From NCBI GenBank assembly GCA_903772945.1, contig CAICTM010000245.1:21976-85975 (forward strand): a DNA stretch of 64,000 nt, given 5' to 3'. The position numbers were made by a program, and so were the translations under genes. Under the pieces are notes generated by a model. It worked only from the letters and a program-made list of their open reading frames with translations. It had not been told where the DNA came from and made no database searches. Below are positions 9,736 to 19,834 of this stretch, one piece after another. Numbering within the stretch: position 1 is the stretch's first letter; each line of letters begins with the position of its first letter. Source of the DNA: Seminavis robusta (taxonomy: Eukaryota; Bacillariophyta; Bacillariophyceae; Naviculales; Naviculaceae).

Positions 9736-9813
9736 TAGATGGATGACGATGACGATGATACTTGGGCGGAAGGAGAGACCAGCGAAGACGAAGCCCAACC
9801 CAAGCCCAACTAA
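9736..9813 (+). other. Duplicate of the R3H gene's 3' coding end, after its stop codon
   Basis: Right after the TGA and a TAG, in the same frame, the sequence reads MDDDDDDTWAEGETSEDEAQ and a stop at 9811-9813. The true C-terminus is GEDDDDSWVEGEALYNSEDEAD. The two are alike at protein and base level (GATGACGATGATA then TTGGG, GAAGGAGAG, GCGAAGACGAAGCC), so this is a tandem copy of about 60 bp now outside the gene. Confidence 0.7.
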
Positions 9814-10717
9814 AAGATCGGCACCGTAGAATTGCCTAAGATAGAGCTGGAGAATTTTAAGTATTTTCAATGCTTGATGAAGATTGTCATTCGCGTAGCA
9901 ACGGAGCGCCATTGGTGTCTTTGTTTGTAGCGCTCTTCCAACACGGGGCAATCAATGGCTGTCCCTTTTCCAATCTTCAGTCGCCGGTTGGGAACTCCTG
10001 TGGTTTCATTCCAGGTCCCATGCTAGCATGCAAAACCCGTGCCCCACGAGTCCCTTCCCGGCTGCGGTATCCACAAGCCGCAGTCACCAGCCCTCACACA
10101 ATTTAATGCAGGCATGCCAAACATCGATGCCAAACATCGATGCCAAACATCGTCTCTGTCGTTTGGCTCGAGGGAGAGGTCAAACACTGTTTCCTCCTCG
10201 AGCTAGCTAGACAAGAACATCGTCCCTTAGTCGTCAAAGCTGCAATGTCCATGTCGGCGCATCATGAAATCGACAAAAGAAAGAGGACAGGCATCAACAC
10301 TGGAACGACAAGTCGAACCTGTGATGGTAAGTTAAACAATTAGCTTTGGTTTTGGGGATTGCTGTGCGACACCTACAAGAAGACAGAACTTTAAGCTATA
10401 TAAAGAAAGCTAAAATCGTATTACATGGAAAACAGTTAGTAGTACCAAACGTGGATGTGAGCGGTGTTGCGTGGAGTGACTTCCACGATGTGGACTTTTG
10501 TGATAAGTGACAGCAAAACCAACGTCATTTGTGCTTTTGCAGCTCTGTTAGCTTAGAGGGAACCAAGCAAGGCCAGGGATTATCTAATGGATTGAAGATT
10601 CCACAAGGGGAAAGTGAAACAATGATAGAAACAATCCGTTAGCCCGTCTGTCTCCATCGATCTGCCCACTCAACATAGTTCTATTATCTAGTCTACTTAG
10701 CATATATCCAGGTCGCC
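9814..10717. other. Intergenic spacer, 904 bp, upstream of the tRNA-modification fusion gene
   Basis: No gene is supported. It contains a 3 x 13-bp tandem repeat (10114-10152) and a TATATAAAG at 10397-10405, about 313 bp before the ATG of the next gene, which may be a TATA element. Confidence 0.5.
10114..10152. repeat. Tandem repeat, 3 perfect 13-bp units
   Basis: The unit ATGCCAAACATCG occurs three times in a row without mismatch. It is spacer DNA between two plus-strand genes. Confidence 0.9.
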
Positions 10718-12688
10718 ATGGATCCCAAAAACTTGGCCCATCGTCGAAGGCAAAACTTTGAAAATAGCAAGATCCAATGCCTTTCCAAACGGGATAAGAG
10801 CTTTGCAGGAAGAATCGATGCGAGAGCTGTTGATATCTGCGGGGTGATCAATGATAGAGAGGAGTTCTACACAACCTCCTCGTGCTCTGGGAGATGCTTT
10901 TTGTATCGAGGATCCGGCATTAAAGCCACAGACTCGTTCCGACGCTGGAGAATATCTCACGACAAGATCAAAGAGAGCCAGCGGTATTTTGATCTCTCGA
11001 CTTTGGAGTCTGACCCTACTGGTGGTGCTGATCCCATACGTTCCGTTGGACAGTTTGAGCATGCCGAAAAGGTTCGGCAAATTGACGGTGATCAGGACCA
11101 GCCGAAAGCACTCGACGGCCGCAAACGTGATGCTCTGGAGCAGGATAGTCAAGATTACTTGGTCGTGGGAAACCAGGGAGAAGCAGCAGGCGAAGATGAA
11201 ATAAATCCACCTATGTATACTGCGGATGCCATGCTCTGGCTTCGATTTGAACCTTTCATTCTGCATGTCGCTTGTCGATCCTTGGCAGCTGCTTCCTCTC
11301 TAATGAATGCTGCTAGGCCAGCTTTCAAGAATGTGGGATTGACAACATGGAAAGATGAACAATCTACAAATGCCGGCAGCAACTTTTCCAAGTATCTGGT
11401 GGCAATCTGGGGAGACGAAGGGTTAGATATGCCTCTTTGCACCCCGGATGGGACACAAGTCTTTGCAAATGCACACGATTGGTTGGCTGGTCTGGTCAAT
11501 GAACGTCATCAGAGAAACTGGATGAAGATTGAAAGGTTTGTGCAAGCTGTAAGGGCCATGCCTTCTGGTGTGGACGACGAATACGTTGATGACACATATC
11601 ATTGTCTCGGAGACGACAACAATGAAAATGGGGCTGCTAGAGTTCCAAAGAGCTTTGATGTTTTGGGCGATGTTGCAGTGCTGAATACCCTTCCACCTGG
11701 TGATCAAGAGGAACTCTCCCGCATTGGAGACGCAATTATGACGAAAAACAAAGCCATCAAGGTGAGCAAACAGTATCGCTTGGTGAACGAATTTGTGTTT
11801 TGTGTTGGAGTTCTCACTTGTAATTTCTGCATTCTGCGATATCATACCAACAGATCGTAGTGGCTCGTCAAGCCAACTTGGATGGAACCGAGCGCGCACC
11901 AGGAGCCTCTGGATTTGTACAACTGGCAGGTGAACACCAACGAAATCCCTTGATGACCTCGCACGCTGAATACAACATTAAATGTAGGTGCAAGAGGAAG
12001 GGACGGGAAGGTTTGTTTTCCACAGCCTCACTTTTCTTTTACCTTTGAAACAGGTGTAATTGATTTGAGCAACACTTTCTTCAGCCCTCGAATGGGTCCA
12101 GAAAGGCTGCGAATCTGTCAGCAAGTGGCTCGAGGGGAACATGTCCTAGTTTTGTTCGCTGGAGTAGGGATGGAAGCCCTGCAGATTGCAGGCCGGACAG
12201 AGGCAAGTAAGGTAGTGGCTGTGGAGTTGAACCCCATTGCCGTGCAGTGCTTGCGCCGGTCGCATCAATTGTTGGCCCGGAATCGTGCCGTGAAATGTGT
12301 GGGAGGTGCCGACCGATTGGAGATTATAGAAGGGGATGTTTTGAAGGTGATTCCAGAGAGATTTGAACCGAACTATTTTGACCGAGTCTTGGCACCCCGT
12401 CCCAAAGAAGGTTCCGCGGATGGAGACTTGGGAACTGGTGATGGAGGTGTTGACTTTTTGCGAGCAATGCTGCCCGTGATGAAACAAGACGGAGGAGAGG
12501 CGCATTGGTATGATTTTGCGGCTGATCATGAGTTTCCTCAGTGTGAACGAACTCGCCAATTGCTAGAACGGACCTGTGCCTCTGTGGGGTTAGATATGCA
12601 AGTCCTTCATGTCGCAAATGCTGGATCTGTTGCCATGCGACAGCTACGAGTTTGCGTTGATTTCCGCATATCTCCAAAGCCACACTGA
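10718..12688 (+). CDS. TYW3-like plus Trm5/TYW2-like fusion, wybutosine tRNA modification (602 aa)
   Basis: Exons are 10718-11761, 11854-11983 and 12054-12688 (introns 92 and 70 nt, GTGAGC...ACAG and GTAGGT...ACAG), total 1809 nt in frame. The N-terminal part matches TYW3, the SAM-dependent N4-methyltransferase of the wybutosine pathway at position 37 of tRNA-Phe: FAGRIDARAVDICGVIND then YTTSSCSGR, the family hallmark, at about residues 30-60. The C-terminal part from about 392 is a class I SAM methyltransferase of Trm5/TYW2 type: VLVLFAGVGMEALQI (motif I), VVAVELNPIAVQCLRRS (post-I), and DRVLAPRPKEG where Trm5 has its NxPP-like motif. Plants fuse TYW2 with TYW3 (domain order TYW2-TYW3-TYW4); here TYW3 comes first. 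Whether the second domain is the m1G37 methylase or the aminocarboxypropyl transferase cannot be told from sequence alone. Confidence 0.85.
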
Positions 12689-13164
12689 ACCTACCCTACA
12701 GGATCAAAGCTATTTCTGATAGGGTAAAGCTCGTGGTCTTGTGGTGTATGCGGCACGTTGACGCCAACCGGCATTCCTCTAGCTATACCGGTTATTCGTA
12801 ATCCGGCTACCGTACGGTAATCTATTTCTTTAGAAAGGAAGGATAAGTCAGATAGATAATTTCTAGTTGTAGTGCATCTCAGTTAGTTTGTGACGCTTGC
12901 AAATAATAATTTTGTTCCTATAGTGAGTATAACGCTATCATATGAGAGCTACGAGTAGTTTTCAATTTGTTTCTCCCCTTGGAATTACGTATGTAGTCCA
13001 TCTATTACCCGAATTGAATGAAGCAATCGCCGTTCCTTACAACTGTCTTTTTGGCCGTCCACGTCAAGACTAGCTAGCTAGCGTTATTTCTGACAGCCTT
13101 CTTCCGATTGCCTTCGAGACGCTGAATAAGACTGTTCCTCTGGAATAGTCACCCATCATCTTTT
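12689..13164. other. Convergent intergenic spacer, 476 bp
   Basis: This lies between two 3' ends. It includes CCGTACGGTAA (about 12810) and GACTAGCTAGCTAGCG (about 13068) micro-palindromes. No gene is seen. Confidence 0.55.
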
Positions 13165-14613
13165 TTAATCTCTCCAGGATTCTTCTGTATTGACGTACTG
13201 GTATTCTTGTGTCACCTTGTTCCACACCATACCAGGCTTTGCCTCGGTTTCCTTACTGAGTGCTGCTTCCCGGAACTGTTTGGCATCCTCTTCTTCCTTG
13301 CGTTTTCGTTCCTTTTCTTCCTGTTCTCGTTGGAATCGTAGATCTTCTGCCACTCGTTTGTCCCGTGCTTGTCGAATCGCAGGATGCACATGGTGTAGTT
13401 TGTGGATTGCCGTTTCGAGCGTATCACAGAATTTCAAATCTTCAGCATCCTGCTTCAATGCCGCTTCGAGCCACGGAATGTACCGAACGGCGTCCTGTTC
13501 TAGATTGCGTCGTTCAGTGGCAATGCGATAGAGTGCTTCTCGTTGTTGTGAGACTTTTTGTTGGTATTTGAGAATGAGTTTGTGAGTATCGAGCAGTTCA
13601 TCGCCGACGAGTGATTCAATGTGGTGTGTTTCTGGAAGGGAAATATCCTTGAGAATGGATGTGGATCGATCAAAGGTCGTATCGAGATCGGCGACTCCCT
13701 TCCAGAGTTCCACAAGGGACGTGGTGGAGAGTACGGATCGTCGTCGTGATCTTTTGTTGTGTGACGATTGGGATCCTCCACTGGCAGTACTACTGCGACG
13801 TCGTTTCATGCCATTGAATTTACTGCGCTTGGCCGCCGAAGGAGTCGATTGCAAGGCAGAAGAATCAAAATTGAGTTCGACGTTGAGTTTGGCGTCGGCA
13901 TCTCCAAAAATGTTGTCGTCGTCATCATCGTCGTCAGCATCATCTTCACCGTCATTGCCATCATTCAGAATATCCATGGGATCGTCCGAGTCCTCGTCGT
14001 CGTTTGCTTGGGAATTGTCTTGTGGTGCTTGATTCTGTGTATGTTCCGCGTCGTCTTCTTCCTTGCTGGAAGGTGTGGCTGCTTGTGCCTGACTATTCGT
14101 CGTCGCCGTGTTGTTGACTGCAGGTGTTGCGTACGCTGTTGTCTGTTGTTGAAATGCAGATGGTTGTGAGTTTGTTGGTTGTACAATGGGCGCTGAGGAG
14201 GCTCCTCGATTGTTGCGATAGGGCTCGAGCCCCTTGAGTAGTTCATTGACATATCGGACGGAAAAGACGCGTCGATCGCCCCAAATTTTGACTGTTCGTC
14301 GAATCTTTTCCACCGCGGGCGCATCCGAGTGTTGAGAGACAAAGATCAAGGACTGACCAAGGATGGGACTAAAGGCTTCCAGGAATTTGTTGCCTCGATT
14401 GCGTTTGGAATTCTGCAACACTTCATTGGCCACATAGAGCAGAGGCAGCCATTGATCACGTCGAGCATTGTGAAGGGCATTGCGCCATTCCACCACGGCC
14501 ACACCCGGGCTGCGGTCGTAGTGTTTCATCATTTGGGCGGCGGAGCTTTGAATAGCGGGAGCTGTGGCATCCACCCGTGCCAGGTTAGATCGTAACGAAC
14601 CAGCGTCAGCCAT
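13165..14613 (-). CDS. CID-domain protein, RPRD/Rtt103-like, RNA polymerase II CTD binding (482 aa)
   Basis: A single exon with ATG at 14613. Residues 1-135 fit a CTD-interacting domain: an all-helical region with HYDRSPGVAVVEWRNAL, QWLPLLYVANEVLQNSKR and FLEAFSPILGQSLIFV, then VEKIRRTVKIWGDRRVFSVRYV. This is the helix 4-7 pattern of RPRD1/Rtt103/Pcf11. The CID binds phosphorylated heptad repeats of Rpb1, linking transcription with termination or CTD dephosphorylation. A long disordered Asn/Gln/Asp-rich middle (DDDDDDDNIFGDADAK) follows, then a helical segment around 300-420 rich in Glu/Arg, as in RPRD coiled-coil regions. It is divergent from Nop53. Confidence 0.82.
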   Translation of the reverse strand: MADAGSLRSNLARVDATAPAIQSSAAQMMKHYDRSPGVAVVEWRNALHNARRDQWLPLLYVANEVLQNSKRNRGNKFLEAFSPILGQSLIFVSQHSDAPAVEKIRRTVKIWGDRRVFSVRYVNELLKGLEPYRNNRGASSAPIVQPTNSQPSAFQQQTTAYATPAVNNTATTNSQAQAATPSSKEEDDAEHTQNQAPQDNSQANDDEDSDDPMDILNDGNDGEDDADDDDDDDNIFGDADAKLNVELNFDSSALQSTPSAAKRSKFNGMKRRRSSTASGGSQSSHNKRSRRRSVLSTTSLVELWKGVADLDTTFDRSTSILKDISLPETHHIESLVGDELLDTHKLILKYQQKVSQQREALYRIATERRNLEQDAVRYIPWLEAALKQDAEDLKFCDTLETAIHKLHHVHPAIRQARDKRVAEDLRFQREQEEKERKRKEEEDAKQFREAALSKETEAKPGMVWNKVTQEYQYVNTEESWRD

Positions 14614-15099
14614 GATAGTCTTGCGGGTCTGTCTACAGTTTGTACGTTCTTTAGCAATTTATTAATCAATCAACTAACTCAACACAGCAACAGCAGACTG
14701 ACTACAGAAGAATAGAACTACTACAGAGAGAGACGGGATACCGTAGCGGCCTTCAGACGAGAGTGGGATCATATGCAGCAATGGCAACAACGTTGAAGAG
14801 TCGAGTCTTCAATTGTCTTGTGTGCTTTGCTTTGGGCTCACATCCACATCATGCGGGGGTGTGTGGTGCCCTGAAAGATTTATCGCCTAACCCTAACTTT
14901 CGTCTGTCCTTTGTCGACCATCTCGCTGCCACCAACCGTTTCCTCTCTCTGCAAGAAGTTGACATTCCCACAATTCTTTTTGAAGACCAACACTCTCCCT
15001 TTCCTTCTCCCTGCTCCTCATTGTCAAGGGTGGCTGCTAAGTTAATTATCCAAGTCAACTCAAGTCCAACTTCTATTAGTGAACTAAATCAACAACAAG
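14614..15099. promoter_or_regulatory. Divergent promoter region, 486 bp (CID protein / Nop53)
   Basis: This is the entire gap between the two ATGs. It includes a short CCTAACCCTAAC stretch near 14887 and pyrimidine-rich tracts near 14990-15030. No obvious TATA box or other coding sequence is seen. Confidence 0.4.
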
Positions 15100-16365
15100 A
15101 TGGGTCGAAAACTCCGTGGCGCGGCTCTCCGAGCCCACAAACGAGGCAAAGCTAATGCCGAAGAAATGGTGGACCAAACGGCTGATCGTGTGGAAACGCA
15201 ACAGGTTACTACCAAGACCAATGAAGAACTCTTTGTCATTGACACTACAGGAAGCAAGAACAATAAGGCAAACATGCCCAGAAAAGTCAAACAGGAAATT
15301 CAAAAGGAAAAAGTTCAGAAACAGAAAATGCCCAAATTGGAGCAAGAACGCGTCAATGAATTGGTTGAGAAACATGATTCGGCCAAATTGCAGCAAATGG
15401 TCAAGGAAGGAAAAGCCAAACTCCGAGGAGATCGCCATGCTATCAAGCAAAAACAGCACAAGAAAAATTTCGATTTGTGGGCCAATGAAGACGACAATAC
15501 AAAGAAAAGGATTAAATCTTCCAACGCTCAAGCCGACAAGGTGCTTCAGTATGCCGGCATCAAGACGGGCATTCACGTGGCCAAAGTCGTAGAGCGAGTC
15601 TCCAAAAAGGACATGACGGCTGTTGCAGTCGATGTAGCTCACGCGGGACAATCCTATCGACCCGATCCAAAAGCCTATCAAGCCGTTGTGCAAGATGCTG
15701 TCTCGTTGGAATTAAGACGTCAAGAAGCCGAAGAAGAACTCAAAGCTCCTCTCACGAAAGGCATGTCGCCAGAAACACGAGCTCTGTTGCTTGGAGACTC
15801 GGATTCGAGTGATGATGATGATGAAGAAGACGAAAATGACAATACGCAAGACGACAATACCAATAGGCTCATGCCCAAACGACAGAACAAATTGACACGA
15901 GCGGAACGCAACAAACAGAAACGATTGCGACAAGAAAAAGCCTCGCAAGAAGCGGAACGAAAACGCAAAAAGTTACTCAACAGTGTCGCCGAAATTCCAC
16001 GGTTCAAGAAGGAACTAAAAAAACATGTCAGGGAACATCAAGACAAGAAGGAAAAGATCAAGGCGGACAAAGAGGCAGCCAAACCAACTTTGGGCAAAGA
16101 TGTCCTGCAACGAAATTCGCAAAAGGATCCCATTCGTGTCCCGACTTTGCCAGTGGCACTGGAAGAAGAACATAAGGAAGCGTCCTTGCGAACCATCAAA
16201 CCCAAGGGATCCATGCTCACGGATCGAATGGTCAGTTTGGCAGACAGAAACCTCACGGCCAAGAGGAAACGACCCGAAGACAGGAAACGAGGCAGAGGAG
16301 GGAAGAAAAGAAAAATCAAGTACAAAGAAGCCGCCATGGCCATGGACTTTTCCAGGATGGGGTAG
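15100..16365 (+). CDS. NOP53: Ribosome biogenesis protein Nop53/GLTSCR2 (421 aa)
   Basis: A single exon. Nop53 is a nucleolar 60S assembly factor; in yeast it recruits the exosome (via Mtr4) to process ITS2/7S RNA. The protein is Lys/Glu-rich throughout, with FDLWANED at about 125, the family core SYRPDPKAYQAVVQDAVSLE at about 185, an acidic stretch DSSDDDDEEDEND at about 230, then the basic C-terminal block with NKLTRAERNKQKR, RFKKELKKH, and a terminal SLADRNLTAKRKR and RKIKYK. Order and length fit the family. Two other ribosome-assembly genes (REX4, Nop14) lie within 18 kb. Confidence 0.88.
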   Translation: MGRKLRGAALRAHKRGKANAEEMVDQTADRVETQQVTTKTNEELFVIDTTGSKNNKANMPRKVKQEIQKEKVQKQKMPKLEQERVNELVEKHDSAKLQQMVKEGKAKLRGDRHAIKQKQHKKNFDLWANEDDNTKKRIKSSNAQADKVLQYAGIKTGIHVAKVVERVSKKDMTAVAVDVAHAGQSYRPDPKAYQAVVQDAVSLELRRQEAEEELKAPLTKGMSPETRALLLGDSDSSDDDDEEDENDNTQDDNTNRLMPKRQNKLTRAERNKQKRLRQEKASQEAERKRKKLLNSVAEIPRFKKELKKHVREHQDKKEKIKADKEAAKPTLGKDVLQRNSQKDPIRVPTLPVALEEEHKEASLRTIKPKGSMLTDRMVSLADRNLTAKRKRPEDRKRGRGGKKRKIKYKEAAMAMDFSRMG

Positions 16366-16464
16366 GAAGGAGAAGCGAAATGATAAGAAGACAAACAATG
16401 CACAGTTAATGATAATCAGAAATCTACTAGTATACGTGGTTTACAATCATCCCCATGTTTTAAA

Positions 16465-17748
16465 CTATGAATGTGCTCGCTTTCTGGTGGATTGTTGTTG
16501 CAGTCGTTGCGTTGCCATGGTCAAATCTTTCTTGGTCCTCGCAAAGCCTCTATTGGAAACGTCGACGAGATGCCACCATGGATCGGTCGAATGTGCCTGG
16601 AAGGTATTCGTGCTGCTTCTGCTTGATGCATCCAACTGTTTGTCAGTGGTTCCACCGGTTGTAGCACATGTACTTGCGCTTGTAGCCATCCCGTCGTTGC
16701 TAGTGTTGTCGGTGTTTGAAGTTGTGGTGCAAGACAATGACTCATACACTTCCTCAGCGGCAAGGGCAATTGCGGCACATGCCAGCTCCATGGTCCCATG
16801 TCGCAATGCGGGAGCATAAAAGAGAGCGTCGTTCAGTCGTCTCCACGCCACGGTGGTAACTTGCCTTTTGACGTTCTCTTGTTCTTCTTTTGGTGCGATG
16901 GTGCCTTGTACGGGTATTGGCAACGCCTGTGATTGTATGGTTGGTTCTGCCAACAGTACAGATACTGCTCGGTGAGGTTTGCATACCGAAACATCAAAGC
17001 CCAGCCACCGTAGAACAATCTGCTCTGACTGGACTATGGTTGCTTTGGTTTTCCAATACTTGTCATCCAAGGGTGGAGGATCTTTCATGACTGCAAGGAC
17101 AAGTGTATCGGGGAATCTATTCGAGTTTGTTGGCTCTTGTTTTATGATTGATGTAGATAAGGGATTATCAGAATCGAAACAGCTCTCATTGGCTGCACTG
17201 CTGGACGCTTGTGGTATCTTTGCTGAAATCTTGCATATCTCTTCTTCAGGGGGATTTTCCGCTTCTGCTGAACATTTCGTTGGTTGGTTAGGGTCATTCA
17301 AGAACATGTGCGTAGCACTGATGATATCCCTGAGCCTTCTGGGGTCTTCTTCCACCTTGCAGGCAAGGAAGAGACAAGCTGCTGCTCTTGTTGCCAAGTT
17401 TTCATTTTCATCCGAATCTTTTTCATCGTTCTTTTGCTTGCTGGTGTTGGATACTGCTGAATAATATCTGTGAAACAAAACGATGGATGTGAATCTTGTT
17501 TCTACATCCAACCTCAAGGTATGCGATGCCACAAGCAGTCGGCAGATCATTGGACGAATGGCTTCATCGTGGCCAAGAAGCGTTTGTGTTAGCAAAGGTG
17601 GTCTCAATTGTAGGTCCTCATCCATCCTCCCCAGGGACACCGCTTCATCTCTATTGCTGATACTTGCAGTCGCTGCAATGGCCAAGGAGGACATCGGGTC
17701 GTTGGATGCCTGCACTGGTACCGGTACCAATGCACCCTTTGGCTTCAT
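16465..17748 (-). CDS. Cyclin, probably of the transcription/L/Q-type group (427 aa)
   Basis: A single exon with ATG at 17748. An N-terminal cyclin box starts near residue 60: MICRLLVASHTLRLDVETRF, then IVLFHRYYSAVS and AACLFLACKVEEDPRRLRDI. The last segment (A-CLFLA-K-EE-PR-R-I) resembles cyclins L, K and Q, which partner CDK9/10/11/12-type kinases. An insert of about 70 residues rich in Ser, Pro and Glu separates it from ILRWLGFDVSVCKPH (helix 5 region) and a second helical part ending LACAAIALAAEEVYESL. The C-terminus is Thr/Ser/Asn-rich. Assignment to a cyclin is firm; the exact subclass is not. The GGTACCGGTACC micro-repeat lies within codons 8-13, so this spacer-type repeat is also in coding DNA. 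Confidence 0.85.
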   Translation of the reverse strand: MKPKGALVPVPVQASNDPMSSLAIAATASISNRDEAVSLGRMDEDLQLRPPLLTQTLLGHDEAIRPMICRLLVASHTLRLDVETRFTSIVLFHRYYSAVSNTSKQKNDEKDSDENENLATRAAACLFLACKVEEDPRRLRDIISATHMFLNDPNQPTKCSAEAENPPEEEICKISAKIPQASSSAANESCFDSDNPLSTSIIKQEPTNSNRFPDTLVLAVMKDPPPLDDKYWKTKATIVQSEQIVLRWLGFDVSVCKPHRAVSVLLAEPTIQSQALPIPVQGTIAPKEEQENVKRQVTTVAWRRLNDALFYAPALRHGTMELACAAIALAAEEVYESLSCTTTSNTDNTSNDGMATSASTCATTGGTTDKQLDASSRSSTNTFQAHSTDPWWHLVDVSNRGFARTKKDLTMATQRLQQQSTRKRAHS

Positions 17749-18265
17749 GCTACCAGTACGATACTGTAACTAACGAGGTACCGTACCTGTGGTCTGTGGC
17801 AGCTAAAGAGAGCTTCGACAGTGGGAAGTGGGCGCTAGGGCGAAGTGGGTGCAGGAAAAAAAGAAAAAATGAAAGTAGTCTTTGAGCTACATTTAAGGAA
17901 AGGGTTAAATAAAAATGCATTCTGAACCCTACCGTAGATTTTCTGCTCGTGAAATGGAGCGTCGGCAGCTGTGCGCTTTCGCTGGACCGCCCCCGACGAT
18001 CGATGTGCGCTGCAGCCAGTGCACAGTTTCCGCGTCGCAGCACACAGACTTTGTTGTATGAAATCTTTGTGCAACGTTGTTGTTGTGAGTGCAGGATAGC
18101 TACTGGATATACCTGTTCCGTTGTCTAGCCAGCTACGGTAGCCAGCTTGCTAGGCAGAGAGAAAGTGTCAAAGGGAGGAAGCTTTCTTGTTCTTGCCTTT
18201 TTGGCAATAAAACTCATTAATATATACATTTCTCTTCCCAGATCTTCCTGTCCTGACTCCTGACC
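17749..18265. promoter_or_regulatory. Divergent promoter region, 517 bp (cyclin / RxxS-repeat protein)
   Basis: This is the gap between two ATGs. It includes GAGGTACCGTACC at 17775, and an A-rich AATATATACA at 18219, roughly 45 bp before the ATG at 18266. No gene is seen. Confidence 0.4.
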
Positions 18266-19834
18266 ATGCCTAAGGAAGATGACGAAGCGGCTGCGGCCCG
18301 TAGGAGAGCCCGTCGTGATCGGACCAAGAGTCCTGCCCCAGAACAAGATGACGACAGTGAAGAAGTAACAGCAACAAGACGCAAGAGTTATGCCAATATT
18401 TCGGCATCGAAACTCATGGAAAGTCTCCAGGCCACCAGTGAGGCTCCCATTACACGACTACGACGAGGCCAGTCCACAGACGGAACACAAGAAAAACAAA
18501 AACCCAGTGGACGGCGTACTCCCGGCAGGACCATGTCGGCTCAGGCATCGCGGGCAAATCCTCGTCGAATGCGGAGTGGAGATGCCGACATGCTGTCTCA
18601 ATCCATGATGGAAAATACCCACGGTGATATGGATGGCTCCAACATGTCTGCATCTGCTTCCAGAAGGAGAGGGCCACCACAGAGAACCCGATCCGCGGAT
18701 AACTGCCTTCCCAGAGGAGTCACTCAACGAACGCCTCGTGCCCGTCGAAGGCCGGAACGACAAGATTCTGTCGAAGCCGACGAAGACGGAATGATGTCTT
18801 CTTCTCGCCGTAGACCTCCTGGCCGAACTAAATCTGTCGATGCCATGCCACCCCGTGGTGCGGGGGCTCGGGCTGCTCGCTCAGGACGTCGAAGGCCCAA
18901 TTTGGATGATGACGATGATGATGTCATTATCTCGGATTCAAGTGAAGAAGAAGAGGAGGAGGATTTGGAGGGTAATAGACACAGCAATCACCTTGATCGA
19001 TCCAGTGCGTCAACTGGAGTTTCCAGCCGCAGAGGAATCCCCCGGAGAACTAGATCGACCGATTCTGGTGGAGTCCCAACCACTAGGGGACAACGTACAG
19101 CGAGAACCGCCCGTCGGAGACCCAGCGCGGAACGGAGCGATGCTTCCCCCAAAAGGTCGGGAGGACCGGGTTTTCAGAGAAGCCTCACTGCAGCTCCTGG
19201 ATCGGCATCTGGTTCTGGTCCAGGACTTCATAGAAGCAACACAGCGACCAATCCTAGAAGTAGGAATCGTGGAGGCAGAAATACAGCAGCGGAACTAGCT
19301 CAAGTTTCAGTTTCGAACAGAGAAAGAAGTCCCGATCCCTCTATCGTTTCTTTCGAAGGAAACGACATGGAGAGTGCAAAGGAAAGCTTAAAACAACTTG
19401 GATCCAAGCACTCCGTAAGCCCGATCAAATCGAGGCAGGAACGACGTCACTTGCGAGAGGCTAAGGAGCGTGAGGCATTAGAGCGACGAATACCTCAAAA
19501 GGCACCTTTGGACGACGAAGAACCAGAACCATTGGTGGCAGAAAAGAAGGAAGAGCCGTGGATGCGACGATTAAAGAAGAGTGGTGGTGCCTCAAAATCG
19601 GCAGAGGATTCTTTCAGTTTCGATGAAGCCGTTCGTCAAAAGGCTGATGTATTCAACAGTAGTCAAGACAAGGGTTTCTTTCCTACGGACCCAACATTTG
19701 GGGTTTTTGCTGCAGGAGAGCCCCTTACCGATATGAATTCCAGCTTTGAGAACGGAGATGGGAGTGAAGACGCAATGGTTTCAATTATGGAAACAAAGCA
19801 GAAAAACAAGCTAGATTTCTCGTCCATCTCGTGA
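18266..19834 (+). CDS. Disordered Arg/Ser-rich protein with repeated RT[RK]S-type motifs (522 aa)
   Basis: A single exon with no recognised domain. A loose repeat of about 40-60 residues has the core RRR/G-[PG]-P-x-RT[RK]S-x-D: PPQRTRSADNCLPRG, PPGRTKSVDAMPPRG and IPRRTRSTDSGG, with weaker copies PGRTMSAQ, FQRSLTAAPG and LHRSNTATN. Most copies are followed by ARRRPERQDS-like segments. Every core is an R-x-x-S site for basophilic kinases and a possible 14-3-3 ligand. The C-terminal 170 residues are more charged: EERRHLREAKEREALERR, then KKEEPWMRRLKKSG, and an acidic tail ending KQKNKLDFSSIS. The last stretch resembles a short conserved docking tail. It is possibly a phosphorylation-controlled scaffold, but this is inference. 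Confidence 0.8.
   Translation: MPKEDDEAAAARRRARRDRTKSPAPEQDDDSEEVTATRRKSYANISASKLMESLQATSEAPITRLRRGQSTDGTQEKQKPSGRRTPGRTMSAQASRANPRRMRSGDADMLSQSMMENTHGDMDGSNMSASASRRRGPPQRTRSADNCLPRGVTQRTPRARRRPERQDSVEADEDGMMSSSRRRPPGRTKSVDAMPPRGAGARAARSGRRRPNLDDDDDDVIISDSSEEEEEEDLEGNRHSNHLDRSSASTGVSSRRGIPRRTRSTDSGGVPTTRGQRTARTARRRPSAERSDASPKRSGGPGFQRSLTAAPGSASGSGPGLHRSNTATNPRSRNRGGRNTAAELAQVSVSNRERSPDPSIVSFEGNDMESAKESLKQLGSKHSVSPIKSRQERRHLREAKEREALERRIPQKAPLDDEEPEPLVAEKKEEPWMRRLKKSGGASKSAEDSFSFDEAVRQKADVFNSSQDKGFFPTDPTFGVFAAGEPLTDMNSSFENGDGSEDAMVSIMETKQKNKLDFSSIS

Noticed and set aside
14881-14893. Telomere-like CCTAACCCTAAC
   Set aside because: Only two units; too short to be a telomeric remnant.
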